Assembly: GCA_024234395.1 (NCBI GenBank)
Contig: JACKOH010000001.1
Location: forward strand, 1,197,001 to 1,261,000
DNA from: Pseudomonadales bacterium
GTDB taxonomy: Bacteria; Pseudomonadota; Gammaproteobacteria; Pseudomonadales; Pseudohongiellaceae
DNA: 64,000 nt
Reading direction: 5' to 3'
Part shown: piece by piece, positions 1 to 8,982 of the stretch
How positions within the stretch are numbered: position 1 is the stretch's first letter
How the letters are laid out: the number at the start of each line of letters is the position of its first letter
The notes under the pieces: generated by a model
Database searches by the model: none
What the model was told of the DNA's origin: nothing
What the model saw: only the letters and a program-made list of their open reading frames with translations
Program-made: the position numbers and the translations under genes

Positions 1-1831
1 CATAGGAAAGCGTCTCCGCGAATCCCCAGTCGACCGGCAAATCGCCCGCCGCCATCTTGGCGCGATCGTCCATAACCCGCTTCACCTGCCTTTGCATGCT
101 GAAACTTTCCGGGACTGCGACCAGCTTCCGGGCCAGCGCCTTGAGAGTATCCAGACCGATTGCGGTATTGTAGTGAGGGCTCCAGTCGTGACCGATGTAG
201 GGACTCCAGTCCACAAACAGTTCGACATTCGGTTCTTTTACCAGGCTCTTCACCACGTGTTCGCCGGTATCCAGCGCAGAGCGATAATTGTTGCTTAAAT
301 CCTCGGCCGCCTGTTCGCTGACCAGCCCTTCCGACACCAGCTTTTCCTCATAGATGGTCCGGGTCGATTTCTGCTGCTTGATGGCCCGGTACATGACTGG
401 CTGCGTACCTGACGGTTCATCGGTCTCGTTGTGACCGCGACGCCGGTAGCAGACCAGATCGATCACCACATCCTTCTTGAACTGATAACGGAAATCGAGA
501 GCCAACTGCGTAATAAAGAGCACCGCTTCCGGATCGTCGGCATTGACGTGGAAAATTGGCGCCTGCACCATTTTCGCCACATCGGTACAGTATTCCGTGG
601 AACGGGCGTCTTCCTGGCGGCTGGTGGTGAAGCCCACCTGGTTATTGATGATGATGTGGACGGTACCGCCGGTGGAATAGGCTCGGGTACGGGACATCTG
701 GAAAGTTTCCATGACCACGCCCTGACCGGCAAAAGCCGCGTCACCGTGAATAATGATAGGCAGTACCGAATCACCCACCGGATCCCTTCTGCGGGTCTGC
801 CGTGCCCGCACCGACCCCTCGACCACCGGCGCAACGATTTCCAGGTGTGACGGATTGAATGCCATGGCCAGGTGAACTTCACCACCGGCGGTCATGATAT
901 TGGAGGAAAATCCCTGGTGATATTTCACATCACCGGAATTCTGGTAGACCGCCTTGCCTTCAAATTCATCGAACAGATCGGAAGGATTCTTGCCCAGAAT
1001 GTTAACCAGCACGTTCAGTCGGCCGCGATGCGCCATACCGATCACGACTTCCTTGACGCCGCGACCACCGGCCCGCTGAATCAGTTCGTCAATCGCCGGA
1101 ATCAGGCTTTCTCCACCTTCCAGTCCAAACCGTTTGGTGCCGGGAAACTTCGAATCCAGGTGTTTCTCAAGGCCCTCGGCGGCGGTCAGGCGTTCCAGCA
1201 GGTGCCGTTTGACGTCCTCTTCAAAACTGGGATAGCCGTCGTTGCTTTCGATGCGTTGCTGAATCCACTGCTTTTCCTCAAGATTGACGATATGCATGAA
1301 CTCATAGCCGATGGTGCGACAATAAATCCGCTCCAGCGTATCGACGATTTCCCGCAGCGGCGCTTTGTCCTTGCTGATAAATAGGGAACCGGTCTGAAAG
1401 ACCGTCGAGTTATCAACCGGCGACAGACCGTGAAACTCCAGGTCCAGGTCCGGTACGCGCTCCCTGTGCATCAGTCCCAGCGGGTCAAGTTGTGCTTTCT
1501 GGTGACCCCTGACGCGGTACGAACTGATCAGCAGCAACACTCCGACCTGTTTGCTCTCATGGATTGAGTTGACAACTGCATCGTTGCTGAGAACCGGGGT
1601 AAAACGGCTGACCCGTCCCAGTTCACGAAAGTGTTTTTCGATGGAGTTCAGCGAAACTTCCGGTTGCCCATTGCCATTAATGGCAGGCAGGGAATCGAAG
1701 TAGTCCTTCCATTCGGAGGGGATCGAATCGGGATCGGTCAGATACTGATCGTACAATTCCTCGACATAATCCGCATTGGTACCGGACAGGTGGCCGGTAC
1801 TCCACAGGCGTTCCATTGTGCGATCTTGCAT
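1..1831 (-). CDS. sucA: 2-oxoglutarate dehydrogenase E1 component, partial
   Basis: E1 subunit of the 2-oxoglutarate dehydrogenase complex: thiamine-diphosphate-dependent decarboxylation of 2-oxoglutarate in the TCA cycle, cytoplasmic. The first 610 codons are here and the C-terminal third lies beyond the left edge. The start ATG at 1829-1831 gives an N-terminus MQDRTMERLW followed by a stretch with the typical pattern 'NADYVEELYDQYLTDPDSIP' found at the head of SucA. It lies 86 bp downstream of sdhB in the same direction, the usual sdhCDAB-sucAB order, so it is probably co-transcribed with sdh. sucB would be expected just outside the window. The frame is open over the whole visible length. 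Confidence 0.95.
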   Translation of the reverse strand, partial: MQDRTMERLWSTGHLSGTNADYVEELYDQYLTDPDSIPSEWKDYFDSLPAINGNGQPEVSLNSIEKHFRELGRVSRFTPVLSNDAVVNSIHESKQVGVLLLISSYRVRGHQKAQLDPLGLMHRERVPDLDLEFHGLSPVDNSTVFQTGSLFISKDKAPLREIVDTLERIYCRTIGYEFMHIVNLEEKQWIQQRIESNDGYPSFEEDVKRHLLERLTAAEGLEKHLDSKFPGTKRFGLEGGESLIPAIDELIQRAGGRGVKEVVIGMAHRGRLNVLVNILGKNPSDLFDEFEGKAVYQNSGDVKYHQGFSSNIMTAGGEVHLAMAFNPSHLEIVAPVVEGSVRARQTRRRDPVGDSVLPIIIHGDAAFAGQGVVMETFQMSRTRAYSTGGTVHIIINNQVGFTTSRQEDARSTEYCTDVAKMVQAPIFHVNADDPEAVLFITQLALDFRYQFKKDVVIDLVCYRRRGHNETDEPSGTQPVMYRAIKQQKSTRTIYEEKLVSEGLVSEQAAEDLSNNYRSALDTGEHVVKSLVKEPNVELFVDWSPYIGHDWSPHYNTAIGLDTLKALARKLVAVPESFSMQRQVKRVMDDRAKMAAGDLPVDWGFAETLSY

Positions 1832-1917
1832 CGTAGCGTCCTAACTGGTTAGTCACATATGAATGTTGACGGAATTGGCCGAACCGGAATTGTGCCGAGT
1901 CTCCCGAGGTCAGCGAA

Positions 1918-2625
1918 TCAGGTTGCCTGTTGTAACAGCATGGAGCGGATATGGCCAATGGCCCGGGTGGGATTGAGCCCCTTGGGACAGACGGCGACAC
2001 AATTCATGATGCCGCGACAGCGGAACACACTGAAGGGATCTTCCAGTTCCGACAGCCGCTGTGCAGTCGCCGTATCACGGCTGTCGGCCAGAAACCGATA
2101 AGCCTGTAACAGGCCCGCCGGCCCCACGAACTTATCAGGATTCCACCAGAACGACGGACAGTTGGTACTGCAACAGGCACACAGGATGCATTCGTAGAGT
2201 CCATCCAGCTTTTCGCGATCTTCCGGTGACTGCAGGCGTTCGATGGCTGGCGGGGCATCGTCATTAATCAGGAATGGCTTGATCTTTTCGAACTGCTGGT
2301 AAAACAGGCTCATGTCCACCACCAGGTCGCGCACTACCGGCAACCCCATCAGCGGCCGCAATACCAGTTTACCGCCGGGTTTGACTGCCGAGGAGACTGG
2401 AGTAATGCAGGCCAGGCCATTGGTGCCGTTGATGTTCATGCCATCGGAACCGCACACTCCTTCGCGGCAGGAACGCCGGTAAGCGATTGACGGATCCCTG
2501 GCCTTCATCATCTCCAGGACATCCAGAACCATCAGGTCCTTGCCTTCGGGAAGCTCGACTTCCACATCCTGCATGGCCGGTTTGGTATCGGTTTCCGGGT
2601 TGTAGCGATATATGCTGACTAACAC
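1918..2625 (-). CDS. sdhB: Succinate dehydrogenase iron-sulfur subunit
   Basis: Iron-sulfur subunit of complex II, passing electrons from SdhA flavin to quinone at the inner membrane. It has 235 residues, the usual size. The [2Fe-2S] ligands are visible at about residues 53-73 (SCREGVCGSDG then C73), with Asp in place of the third Cys as in Escherichia coli. The [4Fe-4S] and [3Fe-4S] motifs CILCACCSTNCP and CRGIMNCVAVCPKG follow in the C-terminal half. The start is GTG at 2623-2625, with a GAGG about 11 nt upstream. It follows sdhA after 110 bp. Confidence 0.97.
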   Translation of the reverse strand: MLVSIYRYNPETDTKPAMQDVEVELPEGKDLMVLDVLEMMKARDPSIAYRRSCREGVCGSDGMNINGTNGLACITPVSSAVKPGGKLVLRPLMGLPVVRDLVVDMSLFYQQFEKIKPFLINDDAPPAIERLQSPEDREKLDGLYECILCACCSTNCPSFWWNPDKFVGPAGLLQAYRFLADSRDTATAQRLSELEDPFSVFRCRGIMNCVAVCPKGLNPTRAIGHIRSMLLQQAT

Positions 2626-2735
2626 GATTCAATTTACCTCAAAATTTCCCGGCGTTTTATTGGAACCCCGGCATCTGACTCATTCGGCTCTGAAAACTCA
2701 GTTTAATATTGGCAGCAATCTGAACTGATGGTTCC

Positions 2736-4508
2736 CTAATAAGTTCTTATCTTAGGTTCAAATTTTGCAACTGTTTTCGGCGCGAAGTTCACACCACGCT
2801 TGCCCACCCGTTTCCCGTCCGGGAAATAAATGGAATGACAGAGCCAGTTATCGTCGTCCCGCTCCTGGTAGTCATCCCGGGCATGGGCACCACGGCTTTC
2901 AGTGCGAACCTCAGCCGCGATAGCAGTCGCTTCCGCCACCTCGAACAGATTCTGCAGTTCCAGGGCCTCGATGCGAGCGGTATTGAACACACTGCTCTTG
3001 TCTTCCAGCGCCACGTTCTCGATCCGTTCCCGCAGCCCGGCCAGTTTTTCAATGCCTTCCTGCATGAACTCGCCCTTGCGGAATACGCCGAAATGGTTCT
3101 GCATGATGGTCTGCAGTTCCTTACGCAGCGCCGCGGTATTTTCGCCGGACCGGGAATCCTCCAGTCGCTGCAGGCGCTGGCGGGCTTCGTCGATATCGGA
3201 CTGGGACGCCTCGTCGTGGCTGACACCTCCGCGCAGCATCTCTTCGATATATTTGCCGGCGGCCCGGCCGAACACCACCAGGTCCAGCAACGAATTCCCA
3301 CCCAGGCGGTTGGCGCCATGCACCGATACACAGGCCACTTCCCCGACCGCGAACAGCCCCGGGATCAACTTGTCTTCGCCCTCTGGAGTCGGGGCAATGG
3401 CCTGGCCGTGAATGTTGGTCGGAATCCCGCCCATCATGTAGTGGCAGGTGGGAATTACCGGAATCGGTTCTTTCACCGGGTCCACATGGGCAAAAGTGCG
3501 GGACAGTTCAAGAATACCCGGCAGTCGGGAATTCAGCACGTCCTCGCCCAGGTGGTCGAGCTTAAGTAACACATGATCGCCGTGTTCGCCGACTCCACGC
3601 CCTTCCAGAATTTCCAGAATCATGGAACGCGCCACCACGTCGCGGCCCGCCAGGTCCTTGGCATTGGGGGCATAACGCTCCATGAAGCGTTCCCCGTCCT
3701 TGTTGATCAGGTAGCCGCCCTCACCCCGGCAGCCTTCGGTGACCAGAGTACCGGCACCATAGATTCCGGTCGGATGAAATTGCCACATTTCCATATCCTG
3801 CACCGGAAATCCGGCCCGCAGAGCCATGCCGACACCGTCCCCGGTGTTGATATGGGCATTGGTGGTGGAAGCATAGATTCGACCGGCGCCGCCGGTAGCC
3901 AGCACGGTGGCCTTGGACTTAACGAACACCAGTTCGCCGGAATCGATGCTGATGGCAAGGATACCGACCACGCTGCCCTGCTGATTCTTCACCAGGTCCA
4001 CCGCGTACCATTCATTGAAAAATACCGTATTGTTTTTGACATTGCCCTGATACAGCGTGTGCAGCAAGGCATGACCGGTCCGGTCCGCGGCGGCGCAGGT
4101 ACGAGCCGCCTGACCGCCCTTGCCGAAATCTTTCGACTGACCACCGAACGGGCGCTGGTAAATGCGCCCGTTCTCGGTTCGTGAAAACGGCAGCCCCATG
4201 TGCTCCAGCTCGAAAACCGTTTGCGGTCCTTCGCTGCACATGTACTCGATCGCATCCTGATCGCCGATATAGTCGGATCCCTTGACCGTGTCATACATGT
4301 GCCAGCGCCAGTCATCATCGGGATCGGCACTGGCGATGGCGCAGGTAATGCCGCCCTGGGCCGAGACCGTGTGCGAACGGGTCGGAAACACCTTGGAGAT
4401 GACCGCAGTCTTGAAGCCGGACTGGGCCAGTTGCAAAGCGGCCCGCATGCCGGCGCCGCCACCGCCGACGATGACCCCGTCGAATGAAATTGTCCTGAGA
4501 TTAGCCAT
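2736..4508 (-). CDS. sdhA: Succinate dehydrogenase flavoprotein subunit
   Basis: Catalytic flavoprotein of complex II, oxidising succinate to fumarate. It has 590 residues. The FAD dinucleotide-binding loop GGGGAG is at residues 15-20, and His46 in RSHTVSAQGG is the residue that carries covalent FAD in the family. The active-site region HPTGIYGAGTLVTEG lies near residue 243 and the capping/C-terminal domains are complete. The start ATG directly abuts the sdhD stop codon, so the two are translationally linked in the sdhCDAB operon. Confidence 0.98.
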   Translation of the reverse strand: MANLRTISFDGVIVGGGGAGMRAALQLAQSGFKTAVISKVFPTRSHTVSAQGGITCAIASADPDDDWRWHMYDTVKGSDYIGDQDAIEYMCSEGPQTVFELEHMGLPFSRTENGRIYQRPFGGQSKDFGKGGQAARTCAAADRTGHALLHTLYQGNVKNNTVFFNEWYAVDLVKNQQGSVVGILAISIDSGELVFVKSKATVLATGGAGRIYASTTNAHINTGDGVGMALRAGFPVQDMEMWQFHPTGIYGAGTLVTEGCRGEGGYLINKDGERFMERYAPNAKDLAGRDVVARSMILEILEGRGVGEHGDHVLLKLDHLGEDVLNSRLPGILELSRTFAHVDPVKEPIPVIPTCHYMMGGIPTNIHGQAIAPTPEGEDKLIPGLFAVGEVACVSVHGANRLGGNSLLDLVVFGRAAGKYIEEMLRGGVSHDEASQSDIDEARQRLQRLEDSRSGENTAALRKELQTIMQNHFGVFRKGEFMQEGIEKLAGLRERIENVALEDKSSVFNTARIEALELQNLFEVAEATAIAAEVRTESRGAHARDDYQERDDDNWLCHSIYFPDGKRVGKRGVNFAPKTVAKFEPKIRTY

Positions 4509-4877
4509 CTAGTTTCCCCACAAAATGTCAATGCCCCAGACCAGGTAAAGCAGAGTCAACCCGATACAGAGCAACTGGAACCCGATTCGTAACACCGTCC
4601 CTTTGCCACCCATCATCCGGGTAGTCAGGTAATCGGTGGAAATGGTCCACATGCCGATCCAGCCATGAGCCAGGATGGCGAGCAGGGTCAGAAGGGTGAA
4701 AAAGCGCATGCTGAACGAATCGAACACCAGCTGCCACTCAGGATAGGTCATATCCGGATTCAGCAGCAGCGTGGAAAGAATACACAGGGTGTAGGAAGCG
4801 AGGATTACCGCGCTGACCCGCTGGACTACCCAGTCGAACAGGCCGCTACGGCCAAAACTGCTGACGTTGGTTACCAT
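4509..4877 (-). CDS. sdhD: Succinate dehydrogenase membrane anchor SdhD
   Basis: Hydrophobic anchor of complex II that helps bind haem b and ubiquinone. It has 122 residues starting MVTNVSSFGRSGLFDWVVQR. The motif 'QRVSAVILASYTL' and three predicted membrane helices are typical. An upstream in-frame extension to 5069 is open but overlaps sdhC, so I chose the ATG at 4875-4877, which overlaps the sdhC end by 7 bp and fits the compact operon. Confidence 0.92.
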   Translation of the reverse strand: MVTNVSSFGRSGLFDWVVQRVSAVILASYTLCILSTLLLNPDMTYPEWQLVFDSFSMRFFTLLTLLAILAHGWIGMWTISTDYLTTRMMGGKGTVLRIGFQLLCIGLTLLYLVWGIDILWGN

Positions 4878-5245
4878 ATCCAGATCCCCGCTACGACAAT
4901 GGAAAGCACGGCCAGTACTATCACGATCTTCGCTCCCAGTACGCCACCGGATAAAGTTTCCCCGATACCCAGATCCATGATCAGATGTTTGACCCCGGCA
5001 ATCAGGTGATAAAGCAGCGCCGCCACTCCGGCCCAGATCACCAGCTTGACGATGGGATTGCCCAGCCACTCCGTCACGCTGGCGAAGCCTTCCGGCGAGC
5101 CCAGTGACGTATCCAACAGATACAACAGTCCGGCGATGCCAAAAAACAGAATGGCGCCGGAGATACGGTGCAGGATTGAGGTGATGGCTGGGAGCGGAAG
5201 TTTGAAAGTTGTGAAGTCTAGGTTGACTGGTCGATTATCTTTCAC
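4871..5245 (-). CDS. sdhC: Succinate dehydrogenase cytochrome b556 subunit
   Basis: Large membrane anchor of complex II and first gene of sdhCDAB-sucA. The family signature RPVNLDFTTFKLPLPAITS followed by ILHRISG is at the N-terminus, then three hydrophobic helices; the conserved His in 'YHLIAGVKHLIMD' is the haem ligand region. I chose the GTG at 5243-5245 (VKDNRPVNLD...), which has a GGGG about 6 nt upstream and matches the usual family start. In-frame ATG codons at 5270-5275 would add 9-10 residues but have no clear ribosome-binding site. Confidence 0.9.
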   Translation of the reverse strand: MKDNRPVNLDFTTFKLPLPAITSILHRISGAILFFGIAGLLYLLDTSLGSPEGFASVTEWLGNPIVKLVIWAGVAALLYHLIAGVKHLIMDLGIGETLSGGVLGAKIVIVLAVLSIVVAGIWIW

Positions 5246-5358
5246 GTTAGCCCCAAAATTGAACAAAAACATCACTTGGTCAGATAGTCGCGCTGCTCCC
5301 GGAAGTGGTTCGAACTGCTTGAATTCATTACGGTAATAACGCGCTACAACGGCCGCTG

Positions 5359-5387
5359 AGTATAGAACCTGAGGCTATTCAATACAA
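5359..5387 (-). promoter_or_regulatory. Probable sigma70 promoter of sdhCDAB-sucA
   Basis: On the minus strand TTGTAT (5382-5387) and TATACT (5359-5364) are separated by exactly 17 bp, about 110 bp upstream of the sdhC start. Position and quality fit the principal promoter of the sdh-suc operon. Transcription start not verified. Confidence 0.6.
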
Positions 5388-5567
5388 CCAAATGAGCCAC
5401 ATTGGCAAAGATTTAGACAATAGTTTGTCAATGTCCTGGCCGACTGGATTCGCCATGTCAGAAATCTGACTGTGGCGACCGCTCAGGGTGCCTCGCAGCG
5501 CCATGATGACGATTCTTTGACGGAGAGTCTGCTTACTCTGTATCGGGCTTCAACGGGCCGGGAAAAT

Positions 5568-5597
5568 TTGACAAACAGTCCTGTCACTCCCTATATT
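5568..5597 (+). promoter_or_regulatory. Probable sigma70 promoter of gltA
   Basis: A perfect -35 TTGACA (5568-5573) and a TATATT -10 (5592-5597) are separated by 18 bp, about 140 bp upstream of the gltA start. It faces away from the sdh promoter, giving the divergent sdh/gltA arrangement known from enteric and pseudomonad genomes. The 5246-5742 gap holds these two promoters and nothing else that I can support. Confidence 0.65.
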
Positions 5598-5742
5598 CCG
5601 AGCTCGACTCGCCCGGCCTCTGGCGGGCTACCGAGTAACTGAACCAGATCAAGCAGATTAACCAGCAGCAAATGTTTTTCGTTGCCCCGTAGGTTCAATG
5701 CCTCGAGGCACTGCTATAGCATGTCTTTTTAAGGAGTCAATA

Positions 5743-7020
5743 ATGAGTGATAAAAAGGCCCGGTTGTCCATAGACGGCATGGATGAAACCATCGAACTCC
5801 CCGTTTATGAAGGCTCTACCGGACCGGATGTGGTCGATGTCAGAAGCCTGGTTGGCAAAGGCATATTCACCTATGACCCCGGTTTCGTTTCCACTGCGTC
5901 CTGCGACTCCGCGATCACTTACATCGACGGCGATAAGGGTATCCTCCTGCATCGCGGTTACCCGATCGAACAACTGGCCGAAAAATCCGATTTTATCGAG
6001 ACCTGCTACCTGCTTCTGAATGGCGAGCTGCCGACTGCTGAAGAGCGGGAAGAGTTCGAGAACAGCATCCGCTATCACACCATGTTGCACGAGCAACTGC
6101 GCCTGTTTTTCAACGGATTTCCCCGCAATGCCCATCCAATGGCGGTCATGGTTGGCGTGGTCGGCGCCCTGTCGGCGTTCTATCATGACGAACTGAAAAT
6201 CGACGATCCTGCCCATCGCCGCCTGGCCGCCCACCGCATTATTGCCAAGATGCCGACTCTGGGCGCCATGTGTTACAAGCATGCCATCGGCCAGCCGTTC
6301 ATGCATCCGCGCAATGAAATGTCTCTGTCGGAAAATTTTCTCCACATGATGTTCAGCACCCCCTGCGAGGAGCCGGATGTGAACCCGGTACTCGCCAAGG
6401 CCATGGACACTATTTTCCTGCTTCATGCTGACCATGAGCAGAACGCCTCGACCTCCACGGTGAGGCTGGCCGGGTCCACCGGCGCCAATCCCTATGCCTG
6501 TATCTCCTCGGGTATCGCCGCACTCTGGGGCCCGGCCCATGGTGGCGCCAATGAGGCCGTGCTGAAGATGCTGCATCGAATCGGCGATGAATCCAAGATC
6601 GATGAATTCATCAAGCGAGCCAAGGATAAGGACGATCCATTCCGACTGATGGGTTTCGGTCACCGTGTGTACAAGAATTTCGATCCACGCGCCAAGGTGA
6701 TGCGTCAGATCTGCGATGAAGTGCTGGACGATCTGGGTCTGGAAGATCATCCCCTTTTCAGGATTGCCCGGAAGCTCGAAAAAATCGCCCTCGAGGACGA
6801 GTATTTCATTGAACGCAAACTGTACCCGAACGTGGACTTTTACTCGGGGATCATTCTCCAGGCGATCGGCATTCCCACCAGCCTGTTCACGGTGATCTTT
6901 GCCATCGGACGGACCCCGGGCTGGATATCCCACTGGAACGAAATGGTCAGCAGTTCCTATCGCATCGGCCGTCCACGGCAACTCTACAAAGGCCACACCA
7001 AGCGCGATTACCCGGGCTGA
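5743..7020 (+). CDS. gltA: Citrate synthase (type II, hexameric class)
   Basis: Condenses acetyl-CoA and oxaloacetate to citrate, entry of the TCA cycle. It has 425 residues beginning MSDKKARLSID. The ATG at 5743 is preceded by AAGGAG at 5731-5736, so the upstream in-frame codons from 5698 are not used. The catalytic regions are visible: a His in LLHADHEQNASTSTVR, then GFGHRVYKNFDPRA, and the C-terminal KRDYPG. Length and motifs are those of the Gram-negative NADH-sensitive type; that regulation is inferred from the family. Transcribed divergently from sdhCDAB-sucA. Confidence 0.97.
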   Translation: MSDKKARLSIDGMDETIELPVYEGSTGPDVVDVRSLVGKGIFTYDPGFVSTASCDSAITYIDGDKGILLHRGYPIEQLAEKSDFIETCYLLLNGELPTAEEREEFENSIRYHTMLHEQLRLFFNGFPRNAHPMAVMVGVVGALSAFYHDELKIDDPAHRRLAAHRIIAKMPTLGAMCYKHAIGQPFMHPRNEMSLSENFLHMMFSTPCEEPDVNPVLAKAMDTIFLLHADHEQNASTSTVRLAGSTGANPYACISSGIAALWGPAHGGANEAVLKMLHRIGDESKIDEFIKRAKDKDDPFRLMGFGHRVYKNFDPRAKVMRQICDEVLDDLGLEDHPLFRIARKLEKIALEDEYFIERKLYPNVDFYSGIILQAIGIPTSLFTVIFAIGRTPGWISHWNEMVSSSYRIGRPRQLYKGHTKRDYPG

Positions 7021-7027
7021 TTCTAAG

Positions 7028-7049
7028 GCCCGGGCCTGCCGGTCCGGGC
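7028..7049 (+). terminator. Hairpin after gltA, possible terminator
   Basis: GCCCGG and CCGGGC pair across a 10-nt loop just 8 bp past the gltA stop. It is followed by TTCCCC rather than a T-run, so it is at best a weak intrinsic terminator. Confidence 0.3.
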
Positions 7050-7164
7050 TTCCCCGCTCTGCCAGTGGGCGTGGATTATTCTCAATGCATAAGATGACAG
7101 ACAGGTTGAGGCCCGCCGGGCACATGCCTGCCAGGAAAACGGATCGGGAGGTGAATCAGGAAAT

Positions 7165-7240
7165 TGGTGGAGCCTACCGGGATCGAACCGGTGACCTCAA
7201 CGCTGCCAGCGTTGCGCTCTCCCAGCTGAGCTAAGGCCCC
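7165..7240 (-). tRNA. tRNA-Ala (anticodon GGC)
   Basis: The minus strand folds as a 76-nt cloverleaf. The acceptor stem begins GGGGCC and ends in an encoded CCA. The D-arm contains AGCTCAGCTGGGAGAGC. The anticodon arm is CAACG-CTGGCAG-CGTTG with anticodon GGC, which reads GCC alanine codons. The T-loop GGTTCGATCCC is standard. It sits alone between gltA and gltX, convergent with gltA. Confidence 0.97.
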
Positions 7241-7335
7241 ATCAGGGTGCTGGATTCCGGGTCGCCCCGAAAGGAACGCGCATTCTAAGCACAGCCCGGG
7301 TGGCTGTCAATGCACGTTCCCATTCAACTTTCAGG

Positions 7336-8829
7336 CTACTGATGTTCCTGTAACTGTTGATACGCCTTTTCCACTTCCTTGACTTTCTTTTTGGAAAATC
7401 CGCCCAGCAGATCCAGGGCATGGCGAATCCTTGCCCGCACCAGATCCAGCCCCAGAATCGCGACCGCGTCGATTACCGACACCGATACCGGTTTGCCGGT
7501 AACCGCGACGAATATCGGGAACAGAAAATCGCGGATCTTCAGTTCCATCGACTCGGCCAATGACTGGGCGGTCGTCTCGACTGTATCACGATTCCACTCT
7601 TCCAGGGCTTCCAGGTGCCAGAGAAAAAACTGCAGCACTTTTTTGCTGTCTTCCTCGTCCAGTTTCTTGTGCTGAAAATCATCGGGCCGCAGCTCCAACA
7701 GCCCACTGAACATGAACGCCGCCAGTGGAACCAGATCGGTAAATTTCTCAACCCGCTGCTTGACCAGTCCGGTCAATCTGCCCAGTCGGTCATCCTGCGC
7801 AGCCCAGCCAAGAAATCGCTCTGCCAGCTCGGCGTCGGACAGATTCTCGCGCAGGTATTTTCCGTTCAGCCAGTCCAGCTTTTCCAGATCGAATATCGGT
7901 CCCCCGAGCGAAACACGGGTCAGATCGAAGGCCGCCTGCATCTCTTCGATAGAGAATTTTTCCTCTCCGTTAGGCATGGTCCAACCCATCATGCCCAGAT
8001 AATTCACGACCGCTTCCGGCAGATAGCCCATATCCCGGTAATAGAAAATACTGGTCGGATTTTTGCGTTTGCTCAGCTTGCTCTTGTCCGGATTACGCAG
8101 CAGCGGCATATGGAAAAACTCCGGCGGTTGCCAGCCGAAATACTCATAGAGCAGCAGGTGTTTGGGGGTGGAATTAATCCACTCCTCGCCACGTATGACA
8201 TGGCTGATCTTCATCAGGTGATCGTCAACCACATTGGCAAAATGGTAAGTCGGCAAGCCATCGGACTTGATCAGAACCTGCATGTCGATCTGAGTCCAGG
8301 GAATCACGATCTCGCCACGCAGACCATCCATAAACCGGCAATCCCCTTCCGCGGGAACTTTCATACGTACCACGTGTGATTCTTTAGCTGACAGACGTTC
8401 AGCAACTTCCTGTGCGGACAGATGCAGGCAGTGACCGTCATAACCCGGCGTCTGTTTCTGTTGCATCTGTTCGGCCCGCAGATCCTGCAGTCGCTCCGGG
8501 GTACAGAAACAGCGAAATGCGGTCCCCTTCTCCAGCAGCTGTTCGATATGTGCCTGGTAAATGTCACTGCGTTCGCTTTGCCGATAGGGTCCGTATTCCC
8601 CACCTACGTCGGGTCCCTCGTCCCAGCTCAGCCCCAGCCACTGCAGTGATTCGAGAATCTTACGTTCCGATTCAGTAGTGGAACGGACCTTGTCGGTGTC
8701 TTCGATCCGCAGAATAAAGCGGCCCTGACCGGCGTGTGCAAAGCAGCGGTTAAAGAGCGCAATGTAGGCGGTTCCCACGTGGGGATCGCCGGTGGGAGAC
8801 GGTGCGACCCGGGTTCGTATCTGTGCCAT
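7336..8829 (-). CDS. gltX: Glutamate--tRNA ligase
   Basis: Charges tRNA-Glu with glutamate, cytoplasm. It has 497 residues. The class I signature PSPTGDPHVGTAY near residue 10 is the HIGH-type motif, and KLSKRKNPTSI near residue 255 is the KMSKS-type motif. The N-terminal catalytic and C-terminal anticodon-binding domains are complete. Runs opposite to dusA with a 153-bp gap; the spacing to the tRNA-Ala gene does not suggest co-transcription. Confidence 0.97.
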   Translation of the reverse strand: MAQIRTRVAPSPTGDPHVGTAYIALFNRCFAHAGQGRFILRIEDTDKVRSTTESERKILESLQWLGLSWDEGPDVGGEYGPYRQSERSDIYQAHIEQLLEKGTAFRCFCTPERLQDLRAEQMQQKQTPGYDGHCLHLSAQEVAERLSAKESHVVRMKVPAEGDCRFMDGLRGEIVIPWTQIDMQVLIKSDGLPTYHFANVVDDHLMKISHVIRGEEWINSTPKHLLLYEYFGWQPPEFFHMPLLRNPDKSKLSKRKNPTSIFYYRDMGYLPEAVVNYLGMMGWTMPNGEEKFSIEEMQAAFDLTRVSLGGPIFDLEKLDWLNGKYLRENLSDAELAERFLGWAAQDDRLGRLTGLVKQRVEKFTDLVPLAAFMFSGLLELRPDDFQHKKLDEEDSKKVLQFFLWHLEALEEWNRDTVETTAQSLAESMELKIRDFLFPIFVAVTGKPVSVSVIDAVAILGLDLVRARIRHALDLLGGFSKKKVKEVEKAYQQLQEHQ

Positions 8830-8982
8830 AGGTTAAGGTGTCTGGGCAAATGTGAAAGGCGCAGATTATACGTCATTGCAACCCGAAACGCAGAATATAA
8901 GGATTCAGCTGGCCGAACCGATATTGACTTGATCTCTGTCATTGGTTAAAAAGCCCGACCCTGCAACTGCATCAGCAAAGTC

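Noticed and set aside
5737..7125. Long minus-strand ORF of 462 codons
   Set aside because: It lies antisense to gltA; the plus-strand frame carries clear citrate synthase motifs and this one has none. It is a GC-driven shadow.
7165..7240. tRNA-Ala as the attachment site of the 43-56 kb island
   Set aside because: The repeat TGGCGGTGAGGG does not match this tRNA's 3' end (TGGTGGAGCCTACC), and the gene is far away in core DNA.
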